From the NCBI GenBank assembly GCA_014529385.2, contig CM043970.1, positions 60,005,523-60,069,522 on the forward strand: a DNA stretch of 64,000 bases, in the 5' to 3' direction. The stretch comes from Adiantum capillus-veneris (taxonomy: Eukaryota; Streptophyta; Polypodiopsida; Polypodiales; Pteridaceae). The position numbers and the translations under genes are program-made. The notes below the pieces were generated by a model that was given only the letters and a program-made list of their open reading frames with translations, did no database searches and was not told the origin of the DNA. Of the stretch, positions 11,707 through 22,796 are shown piece after piece (the first letter of the stretch is position 1; each line of letters begins with the position of its first letter).

Positions 11707-13074
11707 TTATGTTTCAGTTTTCGTTTCATTCTTTTGAACTTGATTTCTTGAGCTTCTTTTGTCTTTTCGTAAGCTCTTTTGCTCATTGCCTCTCATTCTT
11801 CCAGAAATCTTGTCCTTAACACAATCTTCCGCCTTTACTAGCATTAGGAATTGATTTTTTCCTCTTATTCTAGGCATCGGATTGGTTCTAACCCCCTTTG
11901 TTTTTCTCTTTTCTCTATAGCGTTTCTGGCGTTGTTTAGTTTGGTTCGGAAAATCATAAAATCGGACATTTGTTATAGTTTCTTCCTTTTCGCTTGAATT
12001 GTTCGTTGACTCATTGTCTGCTTCATTTCCCCACTCTGGATGATCGAGAATGTCGTGAAACACCTCTTCTTCATCTTCCTTTTCCAATGTATCGTTCTTT
12101 TCAGTTTCTTTTTCGAGTGTAGTTCTCAGCATGAAGTACGGAACCACGTCGTACCCGTCCTTGTCGCAAAATTTCGTTGTGGGACCATCCGGAATTGCAC
12201 AAACATCTAGGGTTGCTAGAATATGTGTCCATTCTAATGGTTCAAGCGTGTCCTCTGGAAAGGGTTCTCCTATATAAGTTTCGTTTTCGATAGCCCTTTC
12301 TAAAACATATTCTTCTCGCCTCAGACTTCCACATTTCGAGGCTCCACACATCCATAACTCCTTGGGCTTACCTAACCAAGCTGGAAATTCGGATCCCACC
12401 AAAGTAGCTGAATCAAACTCCTCTACCGGTGTTCGGTTCACATCTTTGTAGCTATGGTCTCTCAGGTTCACACGTGTAGTGGTTTCCATATTTCTCAGGT
12501 ATATGTGATCGTAGCCCCAATCCTGGACCATTTTCAATTGTCTCATGAATGGTCTTCCCAGTATGATATCATAGTTATTCTCCTTGCCAAAATCGACAAT
12601 AGCAAAAGTATGTTCGTATTCAATGCCGCAAGAAGTTACTACGACTTTCTCTAATAACCCCATAGGTTTCTCCATGTGTCCATCTGCTAATTGGAGTTTC
12701 AACCTAGTCTTCCTTATTGCTGGTTTCCCCCATTTTTTCCAGATTTCTTTTGTAGCAATGGCTACCCCAGCTCCGCTGTCTAGTATTGCCATCGTGTTCA
12801 CTCCTTGGAATTCAACTGGTAAGGTTGTATTCCCCTCTTCACCTTCGCAATACTCTCCGACCTTGTTTAAGGGTACAGGCTTAGCGTTCTTTTGTGGTTT
12901 GCTCAGCTCTTGTATACCCTCTTGCAGTCTCGATGTTGGGTCTTTTATCCCAAATTTCTCCAAGCATTTTCCTACAGTGGTCCACATATGTGGTCTTAGC
13001 CTCAAAAGCTTAGCTAGAGTGATAGTGCATGTCACTGGTGTTGACAAGATCTCTATCAATCCTTGCGAGTCCAT
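11707..13074 (-). pseudogene. Protease 1 and linker, element 1
   Basis: Aspartic protease that processes the polyprotein. TMAILDSGAGVAIA carries the DSG active site; NNYDIILGRPFM is the second retropepsin signature about 80 residues on. A long acidic linker follows (KEDEEEVFHD, NESTNNSSEKEE), then a basic stretch leading into RT. The segment joins gag and RT in the same frame through a TGA near 13084 and a TAA near 11707. The same protease is at 35457-43800 in element 3, which confirms the reading. Confidence 0.88.
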
Positions 13075-13083
13075 GACTTTTTC

Positions 13084-15779
13084 TCATGAGATTCTTCGTG
13101 AGGGAAGTGCTCTAATCTCGGATTTTGCTTCATACTCTCCTAAGTATGAAGGTAAGGTATTCAGTGAATGAGGTTTGCTCTCCATTGTTCTAACAGAGCC
13201 CCCATCTCCCCAGTAAGATTGCAGATCCAAGTCCACGTGAGATCCTGCCTCAAATTCCACTATGGGAGGATTCCTTATGTCCTTTTCCCAATTTGTCTGA
13301 TTAGCTTGGCAACTTAGCTCATTTGCAAAGTTTGCCTCTCTCACTTGTTTCCAAAATTCATTGTAATCCTCATCTCTTCCGTAAATCCTCTGTATGACTG
13401 GATGAAAACTCTCTATCTCCTGATCGGTTGTGTTCAATACTATGCGGTCATCCTTGTGTGTATTTTCAGGCTTTTGTGCACTGGGAGTCTTTTCAGCTAC
13501 CCGTGAAATGATAGTCTCTTGTTGAATTGGGTTTTCCGTTCCACAATTCATTGTTTCTCTTGGTGGTTCTAATAAGGCTTGTGCAGTCTCGATCATTCTC
13601 TGGCACATTTCAAGTCTCTGCTTTTCCAATTCCGTGTTTGGGTATGTCATCCACCTTTGTTCTTGTGTTTGGTTGTTCTTTAACCTAGCTTCGTAAGCTC
13701 TCATCAGTGCGTCCAATGGTTCGTGTACTTTGTCGACTAGCACTGATCCCCCTGAGCTTAAGCTCGTTGTTTCTTTGATACTCTTTTGTTTCATTCTTTC
13801 CGGGCTCATCTCTCGTTTCCTGTTTTGACTCTCAAGTTTTTCTAATCTATCTTTAGCTCGCGTTAGTTCCTCAGCTAGAATAGTGTCTTCACGTTCTTTT
13901 CTCAACTTCATGCGTGCTTTTCTAGCTTTCCATGTGTTTCTCTGACTCCGCGGTCCTTGACTAACCACTTCAGTCGCTAACTTTCCATTCTCAAGTTCTC
14001 TAGTGGTTTTCTTAGCTTGAGCTCTAGTAACAACTTGCGTTGGTATCAGAGTTTCATTTTCGGACCCACTGCTGGTAGGAATAGTTTCTAGCATATTCAA
14101 TGTCGTCTTTTGCACTTTGTTTGGGTTCTTTGAACAATCCTCAATGAAGTGAGTAACCCCGCACTCAGTGCAATAAGCGTTAATTCTAATGATTTCCGTA
14201 TGTGGACAAACATTCATCAGATGGTCACCTCCACACTTGTAACAGGGTCCTAGTGCTAGTCTTGGTCCCACTTGATTCGTCCTTTGTGGATAGGATGGTC
14301 TTTGTCCTGTTAACCCTCCATGAGCTATGAACATCAATGTTCTTGCGTCCAAATTGTATCTCTCTTCATCAGAAGCACTTGTAACTGTTGGTGTTCCAAC
14401 ATTCCCAATCATGCCCTATGGTTCTGGTTGTTTGGGTTCTTCTGGTGGGTAATACACAGTTGGAGACATGTGTGCACCAGATTCTTCATAATAGGCTTGA
14501 ACAGGCACTAAGGCTTGTTCTTCCTGATTCTCTAAGGTTGGTGCATATCTAATGCCCACTGTTCTTGCTCCTGGTAAAGGTGGTTGTTGTCCCAATACCG
14601 GTTGCGATCTTTCAATCCCCATAGGTCCAGGTACATTTCCCGTTGGGTATCGAGGTACTCGATGTACCTGAGGTAGTGCTAATTGAGCAGGAGGTGCATA
14701 CTGACGCTCCCTTACATACCCTTTGTTGTAATAGCACTCCTCTGTTGGGTGGTTTGTCCATTTTTGTTCAATAGCACACCATTTCAGTGGTTTTGGCAAT
14801 GGTTTTTGGTATGGTGCCATCCTTTTTAGAGCATCTTCTATCATTTGCTCTACATTTGGCATGGTTGTTGTTTGAACATTCTTTTTAGTGGTAGTCTCGC
14901 TTGCTACGGAGGAAGAGCTACTGGATGCAAAATCTGTATCCGCTGACACCTCTCCATAAACCGTACAGTTATCCACTAAGTACAATGCTTCTCTTGTTAC
15001 TTGCTCGAAACTTGTACAAGCTTTCAAGTGCAAGTCCTTCTTGAGAGTGTCGTTTCTCAATCCTTCAATAAAGAGAATAGTCTGTCATCTTGTGGTCGTT
15101 CACGTACTGGACATCTCTCAATGTATTGTTTGAAGCGAAGTGAAGCTTCCTTCACTTTTTCGTGTTCTCTCTGTTTAAAAGCATATATTTGTGAGACCGT
15201 ATTGTACTTAATCCCTCGTTTTGAGAATTCCTCAGCAAACTCTCTTAGCAAATGGTCAATGTCATGGAATCCCCCTCTGTTCAGTGGTTGAAACCATGTC
15301 AATGTCGTACCTTCTAGAGTAAGACCAAATCCCTCGTATTGTGTATGGAAATCTGTTATCTGCTCAGCTCTTAAGACTTTCTTAAAGAGTGACATATGTG
15401 CATACGGATCTCCTGAACCACCATACTTCTTTGGCATACACTTGGCTACTTGAGATGGTCTCATACGTCTATGGTCTGCTACCAATCTCATTGCTCCTGT
15501 GTCCCGGCTAAAGCTTTCTCTAGCATCATGGACTTCATGGGTTACCCTTGTCAGTTCCCCTGCCCTGAGTCTACTACTAGGAGGTAAATGTGATGGTTCC
15601 GCTTCGAACCTTGGACCTGGAGTGGTATATGTGGGGATTGGAACTGCACTACCTCGATTCATATCCATTGACTCTCTGGAATGTAATGATCCCATTGGTC
15701 CGGGCTTCGAGTACTGAGGTTGACTGAAAGAGTCAGTAGCCTGAATTCTTTGTCCTCCTGTTTTCATTGGGTTTTGCAC
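13084..15779 (-). pseudogene. Gag (capsid and two zinc knuckles), element 1
   Basis: Structural capsid protein. The capsid core reads RPSQVAKCMPKKYGGSGDP, FHTQYEGFGLTLEGTTLTWF, and FSKRGIKYNTVSQIYAFKQ, a retrotransposon gag pattern. A one-base frameshift sits near 15060 and an in-frame TAG at 14416-14418. Two zinc knuckles follow near 14130-14240, CYKCGGDHLMNVC and CTECGVTHFIEDC; both are C-x2-C-x3-H-x4-C, one residue shorter between C and H than the usual C-x2-C-x4-H-x4-C. The rest is charged and partly coiled coil. Confidence 0.85.
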
Positions 15780-15857
15780 TCCATTTGTTGGTGCTGGTCT
15801 TTGTGAGCTAGAAGTAACATAATACTGATGTAGTGGTCCCCCAAAGTATGTATATCC

Positions 15858-16631
15858 TTATAATTCTTTCTTGCCCATTGTTGAGTATTGCCTCCCATAC
15901 TTGTCGTAAGCGGCAATTTTCACTTCCGATCCCTCTGTGTAGGTAAAGACATAAAGTCTTTTTTGGTCTGTCAACTCTCCAGTGTAGGGTTCTTCACATA
16001 TATAATAGAGATCTTGCTCCCCATTATTATATTTGTATAGCCCCACATAGATGTTATCAGTGTTGATCCTTGTAGTTTCATTCTCTCTTCTTAACCTCGC
16101 ATCAGGGAAGTTCATTATTGGTGCTTTCTCCTCAAGCTCTTCATCTACTTTGGCTTTGGTTCCCATCAATCCCCACTTGTCCACAATGTTAGGGTTTAGG
16201 ACTACCAAATACATGGTACCCTCGTCATCTAGATATCTATCTCCGCTATAGCTCACAGGCACTAAGTCCTTGAACTCACTAGGTCTATCTTCTATCTTTA
16301 CACAATAGCGGTCCATTCCATCTTTGTAGATCTTGGCACCTTGCTCATTGTCGTACTAGTATTTTATGAACAATAGCTTCATTGTGGCGGAAGGGTTTGA
16401 TGGTCCTGCTGCCATATTTTCTCTGTTATTCAGGTTCAAGTGTTCCAAGTGTTCGGTGAAAATCTCGTAAGATCTCTCCGAAGAAGTATCAGAAACACTT
16501 CCTTCAAAGATCGGCTCTAATGGTTGCACCCAACTTTGGTTTACACTTCCCTCGGTTGATATGACACTTGCTTGTTCCCCTTGTTTTGGTTGGTTATTCT
16601 GGAGATTCCTGCCCGATCTCAAATTCATCAA
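15858..16631 (-). pseudogene. N-terminal region upstream of gag, element 1
   Basis: About 255 codons from ATG near 16631, with one in-frame TAG at 16356-16358 and a TAA at 15858-15860, after which the same frame flows into gag. The first 90 residues are low-complexity (NLRSGRNLQNN). The second part looks folded, rich in Tyr/Asp and beta-like: YLVVLNPNIVDKWGLMG, NIYVGLYKYNNGEQDLYYIC, RLYVFTYTEGSEVKIAAYD. I do not recognise the domain. Ogre-type relatives have a separate ORF1 before gag; here the region appears fused to gag. Confidence 0.6.
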
Positions 16632-16796
16632 TTCCCCTAAAGGACTTTAACTTTTCCGTCTCGGCAATTTGTTTTCCCAAGTTTTTGTGGTCAGAATTGA
16701 TCCAAACTGATTGATACTTGGTCAATTGTTTAATCTTGTCAGTTGGACAACTTCTGTTTTGTCAAGTGAGAATTTTGTTGCAGTTATGCTGAAAAA

Positions 16797-17513
16797 GACA
16801 TTATACGCGTATGATGTCTTTTTTCACAGATTTGGACTATTTTGGTTATGCTCACTCTCAGTAGCCCCCTTATGCTCTGTCCACTCACAAAATTCAGTTT
16901 GAACTCTGTTTGAGCAAGTTATGGCTAATTTAGGCTTTTCTTGGCAATTTTCCGCTTTTGACTTGTTTTGGGTCAATTGTGATCCAAATGGGATGAAACT
17001 TGAAATATAACCTCTAGACAGCTATTACAATGGATCTGTGTTGGCAAAGTATCAAAATATGTCCAAAATTAGGTCAAAGACATCATACGCGTATGATGTC
17101 TTTTTCATCAATTTGGGTCAAGACTTGATATTTATGCTTTCTACAGTGTTTGCAACAATCTTGTCAGGTCAGATATCAAAAATAAGCAGTGGATGTGCTA
17201 AAAGACATTATACGCGTATGATGTATTTTGTCCCAGATTTTGACTATTCTTGGTTTTAAGCCTTCTCCAATGTTTATAATTGAGTTTCAAGTGTTTTTGT
17301 CAGGTTTGAATGTAAAAACAAGATCTGAATCCAAAATTTTCTATTCCTTGCGTTTCTTGGACTCCGACTTGTCTTTTTGGGTTTCTTTGAGTGTTAATGC
17401 TCTTGTTTTAAGTTGAAATTAGGGTATAACCCCCCTTTTGAACACTCTGGTAAAGTCAAAATTTCTGTTTTGGTCTCTGTTTGGTCATTTAGACATCATA
17501 CGCGTATGATGTC
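16797..17513. repeat. 5' leader block of four 22-bp palindromes
   Basis: Copies start at 16797, 17079, 17204 and 17492, with distances 282, 125 and 288 bp, repeating the spacing of the 3' block. Copies 2 and 4 are perfect; copies 1 and 3 have ATT for ATC in the left arm and copy 3 ends in A. The block lies in the untranslated leader between the primer site and the N-terminal ORF. Confidence 0.93.
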
Positions 17514-18032
17514 TAAAGTTGCAGATTTCCAGTTTTTTGGCACAGAATCCTTCCTAAAGCTTTCTCAAGTGCTCAGCAACTCCCAGATACACAGAAAATT
17601 TCTCTGACTTTTGTTTATTGCAAGTTTCACTACTAACTCGACGGTTTAGTGATCTAACATGCAATCAACCATATCAAGCAAATACTCCAATGATTACTAG
17701 CTCTAGATCAGGATCAAATGAAGTCCTACCTAAGCTATTCCTAATCATAAAATGGGTTTGGTAATTGTGATTTTAAAGAGATCCACTGCCACTCACGGAC
17801 TAGCAAATTCTTCTTCTATCAACAACTACTCAACACCAACAAAACAACAAACAAATCTAAGCTAAACTAAAAATACTGTCAACACGGAAGACCCAGGAAT
17901 ACCCCACTTCCTAGTATCTCTCGAGATCTTCGGAGTCCACCACTCCTAGATCTTTTCTAACTAAAGTATACAAAGTAGTTTATACGACTCACTTTGTAGG
18001 ATTAGTCTAAGATCACCTACTTAGGGCTCTCG
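17514..18032 (-). other. Element 1 untranslated leader, proximal part
   Basis: AT-rich, no supported ORF and no further palindromes. It separates the palindrome block from the primer-binding site. Confidence 0.6.
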
Positions 18033-18050
18033 TCCCCGGCAACGGCGCCA
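18033..18050 (-). promoter_or_regulatory. Primer-binding site, tRNA-Asp
   Basis: On the minus strand TGGCGCCGTTGCCGGGGA begins two bases inside the 5' LTR. It is complementary to the 3' end of plant tRNA-Asp. Athila-type elements commonly use this primer. Confidence 0.93.
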
Positions 18051-18052
18051 AA

Positions 18053-18676
18053 TGTTAAGGCGGTTACGCCGCTAGCGGAAGCTAAATAGCGAGAACTCAA
18101 CCAACAACACAATTTGTCAGACGAGGACAGAGCTTGACCCGCAGGCGCGTGGAAACAACTAGGTGGGTGTCAAATCACCTACTCGACCTTCTAATGACAA
18201 TCACTAATAAGGAAATCAAATCTAAGTTCTAAAATACGCAAGTGACTAAAATCCGTACTACGAACGAATGCTATACGAAACAAGATCTAGAATCATTGAA
18301 TCGATCTCAAACTCAAGGGGAAGTCTATACACTAGGTAAGAACAACACCCTAAAGACTTGAACTGCAAACTCAACCTATAACCACTCCGTGCGGTAAACG
18401 CGTATCAAGACAGGCCGAAATATACAGGTGACCAAAACTTGACCCCGATGGTACTAATGTGTAGCTCTACTCGTTGTGGTTCTATAGATATGCTGCACGC
18501 TCAATTCTGACACACGAGTTGGAAGAAAACTCACACCGAAGCTCGTAGGAACTTACCACACATAGAAGCCGATAGCACGCACTCTTGGTATCTGTGCGTA
18601 GCTCTCGCCGTTGCTAACACAATGGCGGTGTCGCTTCTCCAATGGCGGCTTCGTAGCTCGCGTAGCAAGTAGATAA

Positions 18677-18759
<83 letters not shown>

Positions 18760-19043
18760 ACAAAGTCACGGCACTCAAAAACTCACTTTGATTAATAATC
18801 TCCCCCTTAGGTTACAAAAACTTTGGCTTATATACCTCAGCCTTGGAGGTGAGAACATCTCTAACTAATTACATCAGCAAGTGAAATTACTTCGGGATTA
18901 CAAGCTGGAAACTCAATTGAGTCCCGTTACTTAATGAATGGCTCAAATCAAAATTAATGTCAGAAAGACATTTATTACAATCAATGGTTACAAAATGATG
19001 AGTGTGAGCAAAAATGTGGGTGTGATCCTCTGCTGGCTCAAAA
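18053..19043 (-). repeat. Element 1, 5' LTR
   Basis: It pairs with 678-1690. The outer end reads GGCTCAAAA instead of GGCTCAACA, so the terminal CA (TG on the element strand) has been lost by a C-to-A change at 19042. A TATATAAG box lies at 18827-18834. Confidence 0.95.
18827..18834 (-). promoter_or_regulatory. TATA box of element 1
   Basis: TATATAAG on the minus strand in the 5' LTR, conserved at 1474-1481 in the other LTR. It is placed to start a transcript running left through the CT repeat, primer site and gag. Confidence 0.7.
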
Positions 19044-19048
19044 CCAAG
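19044..19048. repeat. Target-site duplication CCAAG, right copy
   Basis: Matches 673-677. Removing the element and one copy restores one continuous reading frame across the site. Confidence 0.93.
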
Positions 19049-19688
19049 GGAGAAGAAGTGAAATTGCAAGCGATTTGAAGGCTCACGATCAATACACTGT
19101 GTCAATGGATACTCCAAGAGCGACAAGTGTGCACTCCGTTCCAGACTTCTCGCTTGTTTTTGTGAATTTTGTATGTCCCAGTGTTGGAGGCGATGCTTGA
19201 ACAACACACATGTTGAGTACTGGGAGTATCTATCCCTTGAGGCATTGGATGGTGACAATGCAGAAAGTGAATATTTTAGCGATGACAAAGGATCAAATCT
19301 GCCGATGTATGGTGGGCACCATGACGCAATTAGTGATGCTCTATGCATCGGTGATGCCTTTGCCACCAATGCCAATGAAGAAGGAGCTAACTTCTACCGT
19401 TTGAGGTGCTCATAGGAGAAATACAAAACAACAAGAGCCTTGAGTGATTCCTGGGGAAACATACTTTCTGCAGGGAGCTATTTGGTTGAGGGGTACTATT
19501 ACAAGCTAGTGGAAGGTGCCGAGCATATCTATTACATGCCTGCTAGTCAACCAAAAGTGCTTCTTGCATCACACTTGGTTAGATCGATTAAGATACCCTT
19601 GGAATCCTTAGAAAGAGAGCCACATAAGTTCAAAATCGTTGCAGAAGTATACGAAAATGTGTACAACAGTATGCCAATAGTTATATAG
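19049..19688 (+). pseudogene. Transposase-like ORF, 3' part
   Basis: It continues the frame of 1-677 after the target duplication. In-frame stops are TGA at 19059-19061 and TAG at 19413-19415; the final TAG is at 19686-19688. Recognisable stretches are CFCEFCMSQCWRRCLN, HVEYWEYLSLEAL, a low-conservation middle, then SDSWGNILSAGSYLVEGYYY and YMPASQPKVLLASHLVRSI. The Cys-rich start (C-x-C-x2-C pattern) may be a zinc-binding site. Because both halves stay in phase, the stops were fixed by point mutation and the LTR insertion itself caused no other damage. Confidence 0.6.
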
Positions 19689-19689
19689 G

Positions 19690-20560
19690 TTGTTGCCCAA
19701 GTAACTTGTAGAAGTACCATTAATTAGCTTCAAAGTACCATGCAACTATTCCACAAGTGGTTTTTGTATGAGCCTATAATAGGTTTCAAAACCTCTTGCA
19801 GGCAAGTCCAAACAAGTACTTGTAAACGCTTTTGTCTACTTGAGTAACAAAAATAGCATTTCAATTCTGGAACACAAAGTACCTGTCTGTCAGCCTAAAG
19901 TACCTTACAGGTAGTTCACAAGCACTTCTAAAAGTTTATCTACCGGCCCAAAGTACCTTTAAGGTAGTCCTCAAGTGGTTTCTGTATGTTAAGATATGTA
20001 AGTAACAAGCACTTGTAAAACCTTTTGTATGCCATCCCAAAGTATCTTATAGGTTCTTTACGGATCTGACAACCAAAAGTACCTTACAGGTAGTTCACAG
20101 GTGGAAACTGTATTAAACTATGTAGGAAACAAGGACTTGTAAAAGTTGTTGTACGCCCAAAGTACCTTATAGTTTCTTTACAGGTCTGACAACCAAAAGT
20201 ACCTTACAGATAGTTCACAGGTGGAAACTATCTTAAATTATGTAGGAAACAAGGACTTGTAAAAGTTGTATGCCAGCCCAAAGTACCTTATAGGTTCTTT
20301 ATAGGTATGAAAACCAAAAGTACCTTACAAGAAGTTCACATGTGGAAACTGTAATAAACTATGTAGGAAACAAGGACTTGTAAAAGTTGTTGTATGCAAG
20401 CCCAAAGTACCTTATAGGTAGTCCCTGGGTGGTTTCTGTACACAACAATCTATTAATTTTTTGTATGCCAACCCAAAGTACCTTACATTGTAACTGTTTT
20501 AAATTGGGAAACAATAACATAATCAGAAAAATAACACTTCAATGCTGGGACACAAAGACA
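19690..20560. repeat. Decayed ~120-bp tandem repeat with AAAGTACCTTA core
   Basis: The unit carries two copies of AAAGTACCTTAyAGG (y = C or T), a CACAGGTGGAAACTGT stretch and GTAGGAAACAAGGACTTGTA. The best units start near 20036, 20156, 20277 and 20400; more diverged ones reach back to about 19690. The segment AATAgCAtTTCAATtCTGG near 19850 recurs near 20525, so the array has an outer frame as well. Directly following a transposase-like ORF, it resembles the subterminal repeats of DNA transposons; I cannot see a clear terminal inverted repeat. Confidence 0.75.
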
Positions 20561-20780
20561 ACGCATCCAACCAGGATGAATATATTACATCTTCAACAAT
20601 TTGACATCAAGTCATTACATGAGTTATAATGGCAATCAAAATGAAGCCAAAAAATTGGTTTCCACATGAAAAGTAGCATATAAATATACAAGGTTCTGGC
20701 ATGGTTTAGTTTAGTTACAAAAGGTACATAGAGAATCTGTCATCCTAAAAAAATCAAGGAACGTCATTGTTGCTTGCACT

Positions 20781-21565
20781 CTATGGGCATGAGCTGTGGC
20801 CCACATAAGTATGCATCATACGATGTCTTTTCAAACCCTTTTGCAATTGTTGTGATACATACTTGTCGTCATCATTAGGTTTTGGTTTGCTGAATGTGTC
20901 CGCCAAGGCACGATGATCTGTAGCATGCTGCCACCCTTCTAGCCAGGCCTTTAGATCTTTTGACAAGTATTGGTTGTGCTCAATACCAGGCACTATGATG
21001 TAAGTACCACAAGGATTATAATGACATTTATAGGAACTGTTGTCAATTAAAAGGACATTGGTGGTATCATACCGCTGCAACTTCGCCAAAAAATTCTGCA
21101 ATACCTTGAAAAATGCTGGCCTTCCACCACCAAAACAATAACTACCCACGTCACATAACTGTTGTATAGCCCATCCACTAATATAACTGTGAACCTGGGA
21201 AAAACATCTTCGAATTCTTGAGCCCACTCTGCTAAGCATTGCACTGCTCCATATGTAGACATTTTCCCATGTCACAGCCCATGCAATAAAATCCCGTGCA
21301 TCTTTCGGAACAAACAGGTACTTGCCATGTGCCTCTTCATGCTTGACAAATGATGTAGCTTTAATATCGGGGAGAGACGAAGGGTCATGCTTATTAGGTG
21401 TACATGTAAGACAAAGTACACCATTAAGATCTAATATGAGGGCTGATTGGGTTGGATCATCATATGGTAAGGAGGAGATAGCTGGGGGAATGTACTTTGG
21501 GGGATCTCTGATGATGATGATTTCCTCTACGGGCAGCTTGAGGGTCCCCTTTTCCTTTGGACACT
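20781..21565 (-). CDS. FCP1/NIF-like HAD domain protein (probable pseudophosphatase), main exon
   Basis: FCP1-homology HAD fold. ALILDLNGVLCLTC replaces the DxDGT-type motif I, with the second Asp now Asn; VYIWSSAM is motif II and NVLLIDNSSYK is the Lys/Asp region of motifs III-IV, followed by the plant-typical NPCGTYIIVPG. Plant-specific FCP1-like proteins with DLNG are known to me as a family; without the second Asp, phosphatase activity is doubtful. A splice acceptor (TTTTATAG on the minus strand, ending at 21566) suggests the coding exon begins at 21565 with ECPKEKGTLKL; the open frame reaches 21581 with an upstream start. About 260 residues are intact without stops, in contrast to the surrounding transposons. 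It may be a real gene or one captured by the DNA transposon to its left. The C-terminus (HRALADTF...QLQKGLKRH) is not recognised. Confidence 0.65.
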
Positions 21566-21750
21566 CTATAAAAGACAGCATTCAACATTGAAAAATAAAC
21601 ACGAGGCAATATTTGACATAAAAGCGACAAAAACATAGAGGCCGACAAAAACATAGACATTGTGCTTATGAAACATAGAGGCCGACAAAAAAGTTTCTTT
21701 TGCATTCAAAATCAAGAATCATCACAGATTCTTGTATTACAATTGAAGAG

Positions 21751-21936
21751 TCACAATTTCTTGCAAACTCGAGGCTTGGGGGGGTGGGAAACACTAGAAG
21801 TATTGCGGAGGGGTGTACTCTTTCTGGGAGTCTTCTTCACGGCAGGAGGTGATCTGGGTGCTTCCCTCTCTTCCATATCTCCATCTAAGAAGTCCTTCAA
21901 AAACCACCTAGAAAAGCCCTTTAAACTGACCACCAT
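21751..21936 (-). CDS. Candidate first exon of the FCP1-like gene
   Basis: A 61-residue basic, Pro/Ser-rich ORF beginning MVVSLKGFSRWFLKDFL and running to PPKPRVCKKL. It is on the same strand as the FCP1-like exon, about 185 bp upstream. The gap holds stops and a short internal duplication of ACATAGAGGCCGACAAAAA at 21636-21690, as expected of an intron. The donor site is not obvious, so the joining is uncertain. Confidence 0.35.
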   Translation of the reverse strand: MVVSLKGFSRWFLKDFLDGDMEEREAPRSPPAVKKTPRKSTPLRNTSSVSHPPKPRVCKKL

Positions 21937-21943
21937 TTCATGA

Positions 21944-22377
21944 TTTCACCCTTAGATTAACTAGGTCTTAACTAATTGGTGGTTAATCCCTCTCTAATAT
22001 TGTGTGATTGCCCTCTTTTTCTTGTGTGTGCATGTAGGTTTTATTGGAGTGTGGTTCTCAATAGATCTATGTGTGTGTCCTTGCAATTAGTGTGTCGCAT
22101 GATAGGATTAGTGTTGTGTGCGTCTTGCAATCATAGTGTGTGTGATTGGGTTGATTAGAGGTGAAGAGAAGTGGATATGGAGATTGCCCTTCATTGCGGC
22201 TTAGCTCCTCCATAGGCCAACAAGCTTGCCTTGTAGAGTTAACCATTTGTGTTGCCACAATTAGCTCACTAACCGTGTGAGTGTTTCCATGCCCTAGTCG
22301 GGTAGCTCATCCCTCAGGATTGATAATTTTGTTGGTCATTGGAGCTATGCAATGATGGGACCCCCAACAAAAAACTT
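21944..22377. other. Unassigned spacer
   Basis: GT-rich in its left half (GTGTGTG near 22023-22145). No supported ORF. It could carry the promoter of the FCP1-like gene; no convincing TATA box was found. Confidence 0.4.
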
Positions 22378-22489
22378 GATCTAAGCATGCATACTACTTT
22401 ATTTTTGTGCACAATAAAGAAAAAGAGAGTCTTATAAGACAAAAACTTTGTTCATTTTAAAGATTTGTACATTTGCTTACTCTAGGGAA

Positions 22490-22796
22490 GCATTGTAGGC
22501 CTTGACAAGGTTTAGGTTATCCTTCAATTGTATGGCTTGCATCCATCTAGCATCTTCAAAAGGATAATTCTTAAACTTAATAAGATATCGTCGGATAGTC
22601 TTACCGCCTCTTAATACCTTTTCTTCATGTCGGAGAATGGACTCGGGCGCTGCAACACCTCTTCTTGGTCCTTGATCTCCGGTGGGTCTTCAATAGTTGG
22701 TTCTTGAGGTGGCTCTCCTTTGTAAGGCTTTAGTAGGCTCACATGGAAAGTATTGTGTATGAGCCAATGCTTGGGCAACTTGAGTTGATAAGCCAT
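22490..22796 (-). pseudogene. Integrase tail and chromodomain, chromovirus A
   Basis: [21 protein letters not shown] is the end of the integrase C-terminal domain. The chromodomain-like part follows across a frameshift near 22620, ending in [20 protein letters not shown]. In chromoviruses this domain directs integration towards marked chromatin. The copy in B (32192-32491) is intact and confirms the reading. Confidence 0.75.

Noticed and set aside
20387-20629. 80-codon plus-strand ORF over the tandem repeat
   Set aside because: It starts in the repeat array and has no domain; repeat units do not share an open frame.
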